From Arthrobacter sp. (lineage in GTDB: Bacteria > Actinomycetota > Actinomycetes > Actinomycetales > Micrococcaceae), in NCBI GenBank assembly GCA_023264815.1, contig JAHFUZ010000022.1, positions 1 through 64,000 on the forward strand: a stretch of DNA of 64,000 nt. The letters are read 5' to 3'. The notes beneath the pieces were generated by a model, which was not told the DNA's origin, made no database searches, and was given only the letters and a program-made list of their open reading frames with translations. Position 1 is the first letter of the stretch, and the number at the start of each line of letters is the position of its first letter. Shown here in pieces: positions 1 through 8,636 of this stretch. The position numbers were made by a program, and so were the translations under genes.

Positions 1-732
1 GAAGCCATCAATACAGTCGCGACTCGTGACGACACGGCGCCCACCGGACTCATGATCAAAGAACGCAGAACCGCCGACGCGGTGAAGGTTTGGTACTACC
101 GCAGGGGGAGCGCCGGGTCGCGGCTTTGCCGGGAGGACGTCCCGGTAGAGCAGATCGCCCAAGCCAAACTGCTCCACATAACCGGCATCACACCAGCGCT
201 ATCCGTGACGGCAGCGGAGGCGGTACGCTACGCCGTTGACTGTGCCCAGGAGGCCGGCACTCTGGTCTCCTTCGACCTGAACTACCGGGCAGCACTCTGG
301 TCCCCCGAAGAAGCAGGAGAACTTTACCGCCTAATAATACCCAAGGCAGACGTAGTCTTTGCCGGGGACGCTGAAGCAGCCCTGGCAGTAGGCGATGCGA
401 AAGACCCGCGGGAACTTGCCCGGCGAATTACCGAGATGGGCGCATCACAAGCGGTCATAAAACTCGGCGCCGATGGCTGCGTTGCAATCGCGGACGGAGA
501 ACCGCATGCTCAGCAGGCAATCCCCATTCGGGCTGTGGACACCGTAGGGGCGGGAGACGCTTTCGTGGCCGGATACATCGCCGAGCTACTCAACGACCGG
601 AACGTTCCCCAGCGCCTGCTGACCGCCGTCCGTACGGGGGCATTCGCTTGCCTGGTGCCCGGAGACTGGGAAGGCATGCCCCGACGTATTGAGCTGGACC
701 TTCTGGACTCCACTGACCCTGTCTCCCGATAA
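1..732 (+). CDS. PfkB-family sugar kinase, probably 2-keto-3-deoxygluconate kinase (5' truncated)
   Basis: The reading frame is already open at base 1, so the N-terminus lies outside the window; the ATG at 52 is internal. The product is a ribokinase/PfkB carbohydrate kinase, which phosphorylates a sugar or sugar acid with ATP in the cytoplasm. The anion-hole and catalytic-base motif DTVGAGDAF is near the C-terminus. The early stretch TGLMIKERR followed by YYRRGSA resembles KDG kinases, where the YYR segment contacts the sugar acid. Substrate assignment is inference; fructokinase or another PfkB kinase remains possible. No pathway partner is visible in the window. It ends about 70 bp before an NTF2-like gene on the same strand. 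Confidence 0.8.
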   Translation, partial: EAINTVATRDDTAPTGLMIKERRTADAVKVWYYRRGSAGSRLCREDVPVEQIAQAKLLHITGITPALSVTAAEAVRYAVDCAQEAGTLVSFDLNYRAALWSPEEAGELYRLIIPKADVVFAGDAEAALAVGDAKDPRELARRITEMGASQAVIKLGADGCVAIADGEPHAQQAIPIRAVDTVGAGDAFVAGYIAELLNDRNVPQRLLTAVRTGAFACLVPGDWEGMPRRIELDLLDSTDPVSR

Positions 733-803
733 GCGCAGTACGTGAATCGCCGTCACCATGAAAGCAAAGTCCAAACCCGACACGGACCGAGGGAGCTTGA
801 GAG

Positions 804-1256
804 GTGAACATCAACAACGCGGCAGCCACGCTTCCTACGCACGTCCTCGCAGAATCTCTAGCAGCCTGGAAGCTCGCTTTCGATCGGCATAAGCCCGAAG
901 AAATGGTCGGGCTTTTTACGAGCGATGCGCTCTTTCAAGGGCTCAGCCCAACTCTGCGCAGCGGACGCAAAGACGTTTTCGCCTACTACAACGCTCTGCC
1001 TCACGGCATCACTGCGTGCTTCCAAATAATCCAAGCTCGCCAACTAGCCCCGCATCTCGTCTGCGGATTTGCTGCCGTTCAATTTACCTACCCGGATGGA
1101 AGAACAGTGCCAGCGCAGCTATCCCTCGTACTTCTCAGGGACGGTCAGACGTGGCTCATCGTTCAATACCACGCCTCAGCGATGTCGGCGGGGAAGCAAA
1201 CCGGGGCCGTCTCGTTAGGTGATGTGATGAACCCATTCAAAGATGGCAAAGACTGA
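804..1256 (+). CDS. NTF2-like / SnoaL-type small protein, 150 aa
   Basis: A 150-residue alpha+beta protein of the NTF2-like superfamily, similar in layout to SgcJ/EcaC-type proteins. It has an N-terminal helix with a W-x-x-A-F motif, the segment VGLFTSDALFQG, and a C-terminal strand with WLIVQYHAS. These proteins form small conical barrels that bind or isomerise small molecules; the substrate here is unknown. The GTG start at 804 is chosen because GGGAG lies 8 bp upstream and the N-terminal helix begins right after it. It follows the sugar kinase in the same orientation and ends inside a strong terminator, so it is probably the last gene of its transcript. Confidence 0.7.
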   Translation: MNINNAAATLPTHVLAESLAAWKLAFDRHKPEEMVGLFTSDALFQGLSPTLRSGRKDVFAYYNALPHGITACFQIIQARQLAPHLVCGFAAVQFTYPDGRTVPAQLSLVLLRDGQTWLIVQYHASAMSAGKQTGAVSLGDVMNPFKDGKD

Positions 1257-1273
1257 CTAGAGTCAGTCTTTTT
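1248..1273 (+). terminator. Intrinsic terminator overlapping the stop codon of the NTF2-like gene
   Basis: AAAGACTGACT (1248-1258) and AGTCAGTCTTT (1261-1271) are perfect 11-bp inverted arms followed by further T residues. The TGA stop at 1254-1256 is inside the left arm, so translation ends within the hairpin. Confidence 0.85.
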
Positions 1274-1669
1274 AGAGGCTCCGAGAGAATTGGACGGCTC
1301 CGAGTACGGAGTTCTCCCTGGTTCTACCGGAGGGTTCTAACTCGTGTTCCCGGACAGGGCCCAGTAACGCACGCCCCGCTAGTGCCGTCGATGTCGTGGA
1401 AAGGTACACCAACCTGACGTCAGGAAGCCCCACAAAACATGTCAGGATAGGGTCCAAAACGTGGTTCTTAGTTGCTTTCTGATAGAAGGCTTAGGTTCCA
1501 ACCTGACACTGGCAGCATTACGTCCGCCCAGGCGTTTTGCCTCCACGAGCCTCTTGGAAGCATTGTCCAGACCCGCCTGCATGATCATGCGAAGAGCCAG
1601 TAGCTCCGCTTCCGACACGCGTTGGGAGTGTAAGCGCACGTCAAGACATTGGTCGACTGAGACCGCAAC
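1274..1669. other. Gene-poor region between the NTF2-like gene and metH
   Basis: About 400 bp with no convincing gene. It holds the perfect palindrome CCTGACGTCAGG at 1413-1424 and a 10-bp direct repeat CCAACCTGAC at 1409-1418 and 1498-1507. A minus-strand 65-codon frame at 1442-1639 encodes a basic helical peptide I cannot assign. Codon choice is less GC-rich than in metH, which suggests acquired or decaying DNA. Confidence 0.4.
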
Positions 1670-4600
1670 TCACACCTTGAAGTACTTCGCCTCCGGGTGG
1701 TGGAACACAAACGCGTCGGTGGACTGTTCGGGATGCAGCATCAGCTCGTCGCTGAGGACCACGCCCATCCGCTCGGGCTTCAGCAGTTCGGTGACCTTGC
1801 GGCGGTCCTCCATGTCGGGGCACGCGGGGTAGCCGAGCGAGAACCGGGCACCGCGGTAGTCGAGCTTGAACAGGCCGGCCTTGTCCTTGGGCTCCTCGGA
1901 CGCGAAGCCCAGCTCCTTGCGGATGCGGGCATGCCAGAACTCGGCCAGCGCCTCGGTGAGCTGCATGACCAGGCCGTTGAGCTCGTAGTAGTCGCGGTAC
2001 TGGTTGGCGGCGAACATCTTGGAGGTGAACTCCTCGATCTTCGAGCCGGCGGTGACCAGCTGGACGGGCAGCACGTCGATCTGCCCGGATTCGCGGGACT
2101 TCACGAAGTCGGCCAGGCACAGGTGCCGGTCGCGGCGCTGGCGCGGGAAGTCGAAGCGCAGCCGGTCGGTGCCGATCGGACCGCCGGAACCACCGTCCGG
2201 GGCGAGCAGTCCCGCGGGGCCCAGGACGCCGTCGCGATCCTCGCCGTGGTGCAGCACCACCACCTGTTCCCCTTCGGAAACCACCGGGAAGTAGCCGTAG
2301 GCGACGGACGCGTCGAGCATGCCCTCGCCGAGGATGCGGTCCAGCCAGTAGCGCAGGCGCGGCCGGCCCTCGCGTTCCACCAGTTCCTCATAGGAGGCGC
2401 CGTCTTCGCCGCGGCCGGGCTTGAGCCCCCACTGCCCCATGAACGTGGCGCGCTCGTCGAGGAACGCCGAGTAGTCGTGCAGCGAAACGCCGCGGACAAT
2501 GCGCGTGCCCCAGAACGGCGGCGCGGGCACGGGGTTGTCGGAGGCGACGTCGGACCGGCCGGGCATCGCTTCCGGCTCGGTGACCGTGAACTTCGCGCCG
2601 CCCTTGTGGATACGCTTCTTCAGCGGCGGCAGGCCGACGTCGTCCGGCGACTCGCCGCGCGCGACGCGGACCAGCGGCTCCATGAGGGAAAGGCCCTCGA
2701 AGGCGTCCTTGGCGTACCGGACCACGCCGTCAAACTGCTCGGCCAGGTCCTGCTCCACGTAGGCGCGGGTCAGGGCTGCGCCGCCGAGGATCACCGGCCA
2801 CTTCTTGGCCAGGCCGCGGGACTGCAGTTCCGCGAGGTTTTCCTTCATCACCACGGTGGACTTCACCAGCAGGCCGGACATGCCGATGACGTCGGCGTTG
2901 TGCTGCTCGGCTGCGGCGATGATCTCGGCGATGCCCTGCTTGATGCCGATGTTGACCACTTTGTAGCCGTTGTTGGTGAGGATGATGTCCACCAGGTTCT
3001 TGCCGATGTCGTGCACGTCGCCGCGGACGGTGGCGATCACCATGGTGCCCTTGCCGGAGGAATCGGACTTCTCCATGTGCGGCTCGAGCAGCGCGACGGC
3101 GTTCTTCATCACCTCGGCGGACTGCAGCACGAACGGCAGCTGCATCTCGCCGGCGCCGAAGCGCTCGCCCACCACCTTCATGCCTTCGAGCAGCTGGTCG
3201 TTGATGATGCCGAGCGGGGTCATTCCCTCGCTGCGGGCCAGGTCGAGGTCCTCTTCGAGGCCCTTTCCTTCGCCGTCGATGATGCGTCGCTGCAGGCGTT
3301 CGCCCGTGGGCAGCGCCGCGAGTTCCGCGGCGCGCTGGTCCTTGAGCGCTGCGGTGTCGACGCCGGCGAACAGGTCCAGCATGACGGCCAGGGGGTCGTA
3401 GGTGACGTTGCCGTCGGCGTCGTATTCGCGGCGGTCATAGACGAGGTCCAGGGCCACCTTGCGCTGCTCCTCCGGCAGGGAGGCGAGCGGCACGATCTTG
3501 GCGGCGTCGATGATGCCGCTGGTCAGGCCGGCCTGCACGGCCTCGTGCAGGAACACGGAGTTCAGCACCATGCGTGCCGCCGGATTCAGGCCGAAGGAGA
3601 CGTTGGAGACGCCGAGGGTGGTGTTGATGCCGGGGTACTTGGCGGTGATCTGGCGGATAGCCTCGATGGTTTCGATGCCGTCCCGGCGGGTTTCTTCCTG
3701 GCCGGTGGCGATGGGGAAGGTCAGGGCGTCCACGATGATGTCCTCGACGCGCATCCCCCATTCGCCCACCAGGGCGTCGACGAGGCGGGAGGCGATGGCC
3801 ACCTTGCCCTCGGTGGTGCGTGCCTGGCCCTGTTCGTCGATGGTCAGGGCAATGACAGCGGTGCCGTGTTCCTTCACGAGCGGCATGATGCGCGCGAAGC
3901 GGCTGTCCGGGCCGTCGCCGTCCTCGTAGTTGACGGAGTTGACCACGGGGCGGCCGCCGATGAGTTCGAGCCCGGCCCGCAGCACGGGTGGTTCGGTGGA
4001 GTCGATGACGAGCGGGAGGGTGGAGGCCGACGCGAAACGCGAGACGACCTCCTTGATGTCGGCCACGCCGTCGCGCCCCACATAGTCAATGCAGACGTCC
4101 AGCAGGTGCGCACCCACTCGGACCTGCTCGCGGGCGATGTCCACACAGTCGTCCCAGCGCTCCTCCAGCATCGCCTGGCGGAACGCCTTCGAGCCGTTGG
4201 CGTTGGTGCGCTCGCCGATGGCGAGGTACGCGGACTCCTGGTCGAAATTCACGTGGTGGTAGAGGGACGCGATGCCGGCTTCACGCTCGGTGGGAACGCG
4301 GCTGCCGTCGGCGCCCCTTCCGCCGCTGGTGACCGCGGCGGCGGTGCGCAAAGGGGCAAGACGTTCGACGACGGCGGCCATGTGCTCCGGCGTCGTACCG
4401 CAGCAGCCGCCCACCAGGCCCAGGCCGAATTCGCGCACGAACTGCTCGTGCGCGGTGGCGAGTTCGGTGGGTGAGAGCGGGTAGTGCGCGCCGTTGGGGC
4501 CGAGGACGGGCAGGCCGGCGTTGGGCATGCAGGCGATGGCCACGGAGGACTGCTTGGAGAGGTGGCGGAGGTGCTCGCTCATCTCGTCCGGGCCGGTGGC

Positions 4601-5320
4601 GCAGTTCAGGCCGATGGCGTCGACGCCGAGCGGCTCGAGGGCGGTGAGTGCGGCGCCGATTTCGGAGCCCATGAGCATGGTGCCGGTGGTTTCGACGGTC
4701 ACTTCGACGAAGATGGGGAGCCGGATTCCCTTGGAGACGATGGCCTGCTTGCAGCCGTTGACCGCGGCTTTGGTCTGCAGGAGGTCCTGGCTGGTTTCGA
4801 TGAGGAAGGCGTCCGCGCCGCCGTCGATGAGGCCCTCGGCCTGCAGGACGAAGGTCTGCTTGAGGTAGTCGTAGGTGGTGTGGCCGAGGCTGGGGAGCTT
4901 GGTGCCGGGGCCCATGGAGCCGAGGACCCAGCGCATGCGGCCGTCTGTTTTTTCTGCCGCTTCAGCACTCTCGCGGGCGATCTCGGCACCCTTCCGGGCG
5001 AGCTCTTCGATCCGGTCGTCGATGCCGTAGTCGGAGAGGTTGGACCAGTTGGCGCCGAAGGTGTTGGTTTCGACCGCGTCGATGCCGGTGGCGAAGTACG
5101 CGTCATGGATGTCTGCGAGGACGTCCGGGCGCGTGTCATTGAGGATCTCGTTGCAGCCTTCGAGGTTCTGGAAGTCCGTTTCGAGCGACAGCTCCCGGCC
5201 CTGCAGCATGGTGCCCATGGCGCCGTCGGCGATGACGACGCGGTGGTTAACAGCGTCCAGCAGCGCCTGCGCACGGACGGGGCGGGGCACGGACTCAATA
5301 TCAAGCGCGAAACGAGGCAT
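1670..5320 (-). CDS. metH: Cobalamin-dependent methionine synthase MetH
   Basis: A 1216-residue cytoplasmic enzyme that transfers the methyl group of 5-methyltetrahydrofolate through cobalamin to homocysteine, making methionine. Domains in order: homocysteine-binding barrel (about 20-325, zinc cysteines Cys240 in LNCATGP and Cys306/Cys307 in GGCCGTTPEH), pterin-binding domain (about 360-630, with FGLNPAARMVLNSVF), cobalamin cap and Rossmann domain with DVHDIGKN near residue 768 (the base-off His ligand), and a C-terminal AdoMet reactivation domain ending KYFKV. Length is normal for actinobacterial MetH and no frame disruption is seen. It appears monocistronic. Its N-terminal region is duplicated as fragments in two chimeric relics at about 10.4 kb and 18.1 kb. 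Confidence 0.97.
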   Translation of the reverse strand: MPRFALDIESVPRPVRAQALLDAVNHRVVIADGAMGTMLQGRELSLETDFQNLEGCNEILNDTRPDVLADIHDAYFATGIDAVETNTFGANWSNLSDYGIDDRIEELARKGAEIARESAEAAEKTDGRMRWVLGSMGPGTKLPSLGHTTYDYLKQTFVLQAEGLIDGGADAFLIETSQDLLQTKAAVNGCKQAIVSKGIRLPIFVEVTVETTGTMLMGSEIGAALTALEPLGVDAIGLNCATGPDEMSEHLRHLSKQSSVAIACMPNAGLPVLGPNGAHYPLSPTELATAHEQFVREFGLGLVGGCCGTTPEHMAAVVERLAPLRTAAAVTSGGRGADGSRVPTEREAGIASLYHHVNFDQESAYLAIGERTNANGSKAFRQAMLEERWDDCVDIAREQVRVGAHLLDVCIDYVGRDGVADIKEVVSRFASASTLPLVIDSTEPPVLRAGLELIGGRPVVNSVNYEDGDGPDSRFARIMPLVKEHGTAVIALTIDEQGQARTTEGKVAIASRLVDALVGEWGMRVEDIIVDALTFPIATGQEETRRDGIETIEAIRQITAKYPGINTTLGVSNVSFGLNPAARMVLNSVFLHEAVQAGLTSGIIDAAKIVPLASLPEEQRKVALDLVYDRREYDADGNVTYDPLAVMLDLFAGVDTAALKDQRAAELAALPTGERLQRRIIDGEGKGLEEDLDLARSEGMTPLGIINDQLLEGMKVVGERFGAGEMQLPFVLQSAEVMKNAVALLEPHMEKSDSSGKGTMVIATVRGDVHDIGKNLVDIILTNNGYKVVNIGIKQGIAEIIAAAEQHNADVIGMSGLLVKSTVVMKENLAELQSRGLAKKWPVILGGAALTRAYVEQDLAEQFDGVVRYAKDAFEGLSLMEPLVRVARGESPDDVGLPPLKKRIHKGGAKFTVTEPEAMPGRSDVASDNPVPAPPFWGTRIVRGVSLHDYSAFLDERATFMGQWGLKPGRGEDGASYEELVEREGRPRLRYWLDRILGEGMLDASVAYGYFPVVSEGEQVVVLHHGEDRDGVLGPAGLLAPDGGSGGPIGTDRLRFDFPRQRRDRHLCLADFVKSRESGQIDVLPVQLVTAGSKIEEFTSKMFAANQYRDYYELNGLVMQLTEALAEFWHARIRKELGFASEEPKDKAGLFKLDYRGARFSLGYPACPDMEDRRKVTELLKPERMGVVLSDELMLHPEQSTDAFVFHHPEAKYFKV

Positions 5321-5328
5321 CTAAACAG

Positions 5329-5381
5329 ACTACGGCGGGGGCCCGAACATTGCGCCGTGTTTCTGTGTACTACGGCGGGGG
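5329..5381 (-). repeat. Direct repeat in the metH leader/promoter region
   Basis: A 13-bp direct repeat ACTACGGCGGGGG occurs at 5329-5341 and 5369-5381, directly upstream of metH. The outer copy and its flank (about 5347-5385) are conserved in diverged form at 18180-18215 inside a metH relic, so this leader was copied together with the gene. I see no recognisable cobalamin riboswitch box. Confidence 0.5.
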
Positions 5382-5543
5382 AGAGAGAACGGGGACAACC
5401 GAAACACACTCTCTCAGTCTGCTCCAGTCCCGAACCCGCCGCCAGAGAAGCACCCCACGCGACCGGGCGGACATTTGCCTGCCCCACAGCGGAGCGGAGC
5501 TTCTGATCAACTAACCTCGTAGAAGTAACGAGAACGAAAAACC

Positions 5544-5559
5544 GCAGGACTAGTCCTGC
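5544..5559. repeat. 16-bp perfect palindrome
   Basis: GCAGGACTAGTCCTGC reads the same on both strands. It lies in the gene-poor segment between metH and the accessory block, with no adjacent start codon. It could be an operator or a recombination landmark; no function can be assigned from sequence. Confidence 0.45.
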
Positions 5560-5623
5560 AATGGCTGTCCGCTAGTAACGGAGCCCGTGACTCCAATCCG
5601 GACTTGGGTCAAAGGACAGCAAG

Positions 5624-5653
5624 ACCCTCTGAGGTCATTTGACACCCTCTGAG
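5624..5653. repeat. Tandem decamer repeat ACCCTCTGAG
   Basis: ACCCTCTGAG occurs at 5624-5633 and 5644-5653, start to start 20 bp. Just downstream TGGCAAAT (5685-5692) and ATTTGCCA (5718-5725) form an 8-bp inverted repeat. Such short repeats resemble operator iterons or remnants of a mobile-element end, but no transposase is nearby. Confidence 0.35.
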
Positions 5654-5724
5654 ACTCTATTCGCAGCAGCGCCGTAAGCGTGTTTGGCAAATGGCTACGT
5701 CGTTGATTTGACGGGTTATTTGCC

Positions 5725-6054
5725 ATGCCTTCAGAGCCTGATCTGACCGCCGGCTACATTCTCGCACTTTTCGAATCCCAAGGTGTTTCTGCCCCAGCTT
5801 CGTCCCGCAGACATTGAACGCATCCTTGCTTGGCACTACGACAGCTCCGTTGGTGGCCGAGTGAGCGCGATCTCGGACGAATGGCGCAGGAGCTCAGCGG
5901 CCGCCTCGATGAACTTCTCGGGACCGACCTCAAGGACCTGTCGAAGGTGGAGGCCAAGTGGATTCTCCCCAAGGTGTGCTCGTGCGGTCAGGAGGCTGCA
6001 GTGATTCTGGGTAGAACTGCGCAATCTAGAAGTGGCAAGTGCTCGGTAAGTTGA
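5725..6054 (+). pseudogene. Possible decayed reading frame (unrecognised)
   Basis: From ATG 5725 one frame runs with a single TGA at 5815-5817 and then stays open to 6054. An overlapping second frame (5783-6004) gives a more protein-like middle section (ADIERILAWHYDSS). This fits a helical protein broken by one or two frameshifts around 5810-5880. The last part contains LSGRLDELLGTDLKDL. I do not recognise the family. It may instead be non-coding DNA. It lies directly downstream of, and convergent with, the PIN-domain gene. Confidence 0.25.
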
Positions 6055-6140
6055 GCGGCCTGAAGAACCCCATCAGAGACGATGTCGTACGAGCCAAAGA
6101 ATGGGCCTAGAGAGAGGCTCGGCTCGCCTAAGCATGCTCG

Positions 6141-7601
6141 CTAGTTGTCATTGCGAGGATCATCCTCGGACCACCTTTTTTCCACGGCGGACTTCCACAG
6201 GAAATCTAACTTGTTCGCGTCACTATTGAGGAACAACCATTTAAGGTTCTTATCAGGAAGAACCGAGCTTCCCTCTCGTCGCTCAGCAAACATGGCGGAG
6301 AGACGGATGGGCTCTAGAAACTCAGGGCGGATTCGGTAGGCTACGATTTCCTGGTCCATGTCGTAGTAGTGAGGTTCGAGCAGCGTAAGTGCTCGCTCAG
6401 GCAGATTTCCGTTTCCTACTTCATGCGCTAAAACTTCCTGGACGGTGGAAGCTATCGCCTGGAGCCGGTCGCCGCTGGTGCCAACGCCCATCTCTTCCAT
6501 TAGGCGTACGTCTATCCATCCCTCGGCCAGTGACGCTAACTTCAGTGCTGTTCCAGTTATCGGATCGAGCCCATACAGCTTCGAAAGGAACGAGTCCCAA
6601 CCCTCTCCTTGCAAGACCTTGTCGACAGCGGAGCGTTTCCAGCCCTGCAAGACAAGACTCTCCCGAGCAGTGAGCTCTCTGCTCAGGCGGTTGGCATTTT
6701 CAACTGAGTCTGTATGTATGGAGACGTTCAGCGAGTCCTTCGCCAAGGCCAGCAACTGAGCAGGCGTTCGAAGGTAAAAGTTTCTTCCGGTTCTGGCAAG
6801 TAGCTCGCTTATCAGCTCAATTCTCGGTCCACGAATCTCTCCAGCTTCTTTTCGGACCCAATCCTCCTTTGCATCCCGAGTGATGAATAGGACATCAAGG
6901 TTCCTTCGGGATGCTTCGACTAGGAGTTGCTCCCATACAAGGTAATCACCCGCAGATTCCGGTTCGGGCTTCTTAGCGTCCAAATAACCGGGAGGCAACT
7001 GGTTGTCACCGCGCCGTTTAGCTTCGATTATCGCCTTCTTGAAGGCACCCTCGTCCAGGGGCTCGCCCACCTTGCCCTGGAGGATTTCTTCAAGCTGGAG
7101 CAAGACTTCATCCTTCGACGTGTCGCGTGCCCAGGTTTCCGTCTCTTCCTCCGAAAGCTGGATTACTTTCTCCTTGATCCCGTCCAGGCACTCGGTCAGT
7201 TCCTGAGTCAGCTCTTCCACTGTCGCCCTGGAATGGGATCTCTGCTTGCCCCAAAGATCGAGAGCCTTGACAATGGCATCCTGGCTGGAGCCGAGCGTCT
7301 TAACAAGCACAGCAGTTCCGCCGGGATCTTTGAGAATTCCCTCGCGGTTTCGCCAAAACTCGACCATCGCATGGTTCGGTACCCACAGTCGGCCCCCGAT
7401 TGCCCGAAGCGCGGCAATCAGGTCGTCTCGTCCCTGCTTCCCGTAGCGGTACAAGTCTAGGAGAACGTTGGTGTCAAGCACCACGAGTCCTTGCTGCAGG
7501 ACTTTAACGTGATCGTCCCGAGTGGCAGTCCGGTAACCCTCAAACCCGTCGAAGATACCCCTGTTGGCCGGCTGTTCAGGTTGATCATTCGGGGAAGACA
7601 T
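6141..7601 (-). CDS. PIN-like domain (PIN_8 type) protein, probable nuclease effector
   Basis: A 486-residue protein with an N-terminal PIN-like nuclease domain of the DUF4935/PIN_8 class. Metal-binding acidic residues are visible: Asp43 in VVLDTNVLLDLYRY, Glu81 in HAMVEFW, Asp219 in GDYLVWEQLL and Asp243 in VLFITRDAKEDW. A charged helical insert (about 124-200) separates the first and second halves, as in large PIN_8 proteins. The C-terminal half (about 290-486) matches no domain I know. PIN domains cut RNA, so an RNase effector role is likely but inferred. It is the third gene of an operon with DUF5343-like and SEFIR genes; its ATG lies 39 bp after the SEFIR stop with AGGA 9 bp upstream. 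GC is lower than in metH or paa genes, suggesting transfer. Confidence 0.8.
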   Translation of the reverse strand: MSSPNDQPEQPANRGIFDGFEGYRTATRDDHVKVLQQGLVVLDTNVLLDLYRYGKQGRDDLIAALRAIGGRLWVPNHAMVEFWRNREGILKDPGGTAVLVKTLGSSQDAIVKALDLWGKQRSHSRATVEELTQELTECLDGIKEKVIQLSEEETETWARDTSKDEVLLQLEEILQGKVGEPLDEGAFKKAIIEAKRRGDNQLPPGYLDAKKPEPESAGDYLVWEQLLVEASRRNLDVLFITRDAKEDWVRKEAGEIRGPRIELISELLARTGRNFYLRTPAQLLALAKDSLNVSIHTDSVENANRLSRELTARESLVLQGWKRSAVDKVLQGEGWDSFLSKLYGLDPITGTALKLASLAEGWIDVRLMEEMGVGTSGDRLQAIASTVQEVLAHEVGNGNLPERALTLLEPHYYDMDQEIVAYRIRPEFLEPIRLSAMFAERREGSSVLPDKNLKWLFLNSDANKLDFLWKSAVEKRWSEDDPRNDN

Positions 7602-7640
7602 GAGAGGAATCCTAATCAGGTTTTACGAGTGACGACAGCG

Positions 7641-8636
7641 CTATGAGGATGTCCCATCTTCGTCTAGTGCTTGCAGCTGTTGCCGAATCCTGGACATTCT
7701 CCTGAGAACCTTCGGTGTGTCTGCATGCCCGAGCTTGAGCTCAGCGGACAGGAAGTCATATTCCTGCTTAAGCTTCTCCGGTTCTGGGGGTTTGGGTGCT
7801 GAAATGGGACGAGCGGGCGACATAGCGTGCGGGGAGGACTGGACGTCGCTTTTCGCAAGTTGGCGCGGAGCCTTTGTAACCGCAGGGGATAGCACGGGCA
7901 CGTTGCCGAGCGGGGGCTTAACGTAGTAGGGCTGATTCGTCAGTGTACGAAGAAGGTCTGTGAACGTCTCCGGCTGGTGCACATCAACGTGAAATCTTTG
8001 GAATCGTGCCATGTCGTGCGGAATTTCGTTGGCGCTCTTGCTGCCCAAGACGACAATCTTCAGCTTGTTCTGCAGCGCGTCCTGGTCAGTGTTGAATATG
8101 CCTTTGAGCGTATCGGCCTCGACGGCGACACCGGCGCCCACAATAGGCTTGTTTGTGCCGCTCCATCTTTCCCCCCACGCTTTGCTTATGGCCACCAAGA
8201 CATACTCGGACTCCTGTACTGCTTTTTGACCAAATCGAGTCCAGTCCGCCAAGTTGTCGTGGGAGTAGAAAAGATCAATGTCTGCATCGATTCCGTTATG
8301 CCGGAGCGCAAGGGTGAACTCCATCACCTCTGCTTCCCACGCGGTGGACTCCTTCTTAGTCCAACTTTCGTCTTTATGGGCCCAACTTACGAGTACTTTT
8401 ATTGACTTAGGTGTTGCCCTAGATGCCACCAACGACTCCTTCTCGATTGGTAGCGGGAGGCCGGTTGCTTTTTCGCTTGAGTCCTCGCGTATGAAGGAAG
8501 GGGCCTCCCAAGCAGCGCTGAGGTCAACTGCAGGTTCAAGAGTCGTCTTGATGCTCGGTGCGGGGAGGCTGTCCAGGTCTACCTGAAGGAGCTGTAGAGC
8601 CTGCACCATGTTCTTCAGTAAGTCTTTACCGTCCAT
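7641..8636 (-). CDS. SEFIR-domain protein (TIR-like sensor/effector)
   Basis: A 331-residue protein with a central SEFIR domain (about residues 78-240), a TIR relative found in eukaryotic IL-17 signalling and in bacterial defence. Visible motifs: VLVSWAHKDESW (81-92), the GIDADIDLFY strand (115-124), VLVAISKAW (147-155) and VAVEADTLKGIF (170-181). The N-terminal 75 residues are variable and the C-terminus (about 285-331) is a charged helical tail. The ATG at 8636 is chosen because the frame further upstream lies inside the preceding gene; the start overlaps that gene's stop by 11 bp, implying translational coupling. A bacterial SEFIR defence protein has been reported to deplete NAD+ on infection; whether this one is enzymatic or only signals is unknown. 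Confidence 0.85.
   Translation of the reverse strand: MDGKDLLKNMVQALQLLQVDLDSLPAPSIKTTLEPAVDLSAAWEAPSFIREDSSEKATGLPLPIEKESLVASRATPKSIKVLVSWAHKDESWTKKESTAWEAEVMEFTLALRHNGIDADIDLFYSHDNLADWTRFGQKAVQESEYVLVAISKAWGERWSGTNKPIVGAGVAVEADTLKGIFNTDQDALQNKLKIVVLGSKSANEIPHDMARFQRFHVDVHQPETFTDLLRTLTNQPYYVKPPLGNVPVLSPAVTKAPRQLAKSDVQSSPHAMSPARPISAPKPPEPEKLKQEYDFLSAELKLGHADTPKVLRRMSRIRQQLQALDEDGTSS

Noticed and set aside
1442..1639. 65-codon basic helical frame downstream of metH
   Set aside because: No family match that I can support; kept only as a remark on the gene-poor region.
1697..4474. 925-codon open frame antisense to metH
   Set aside because: It is the high-GC shadow of metH: His/Gly/Val-rich, no domain, no Shine-Dalgarno. 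metH on the other strand is certain.
5321..5400. Possible cobalamin riboswitch before metH
   Set aside because: No B12-box-like sequence or long structured leader is visible; only a direct repeat is present.
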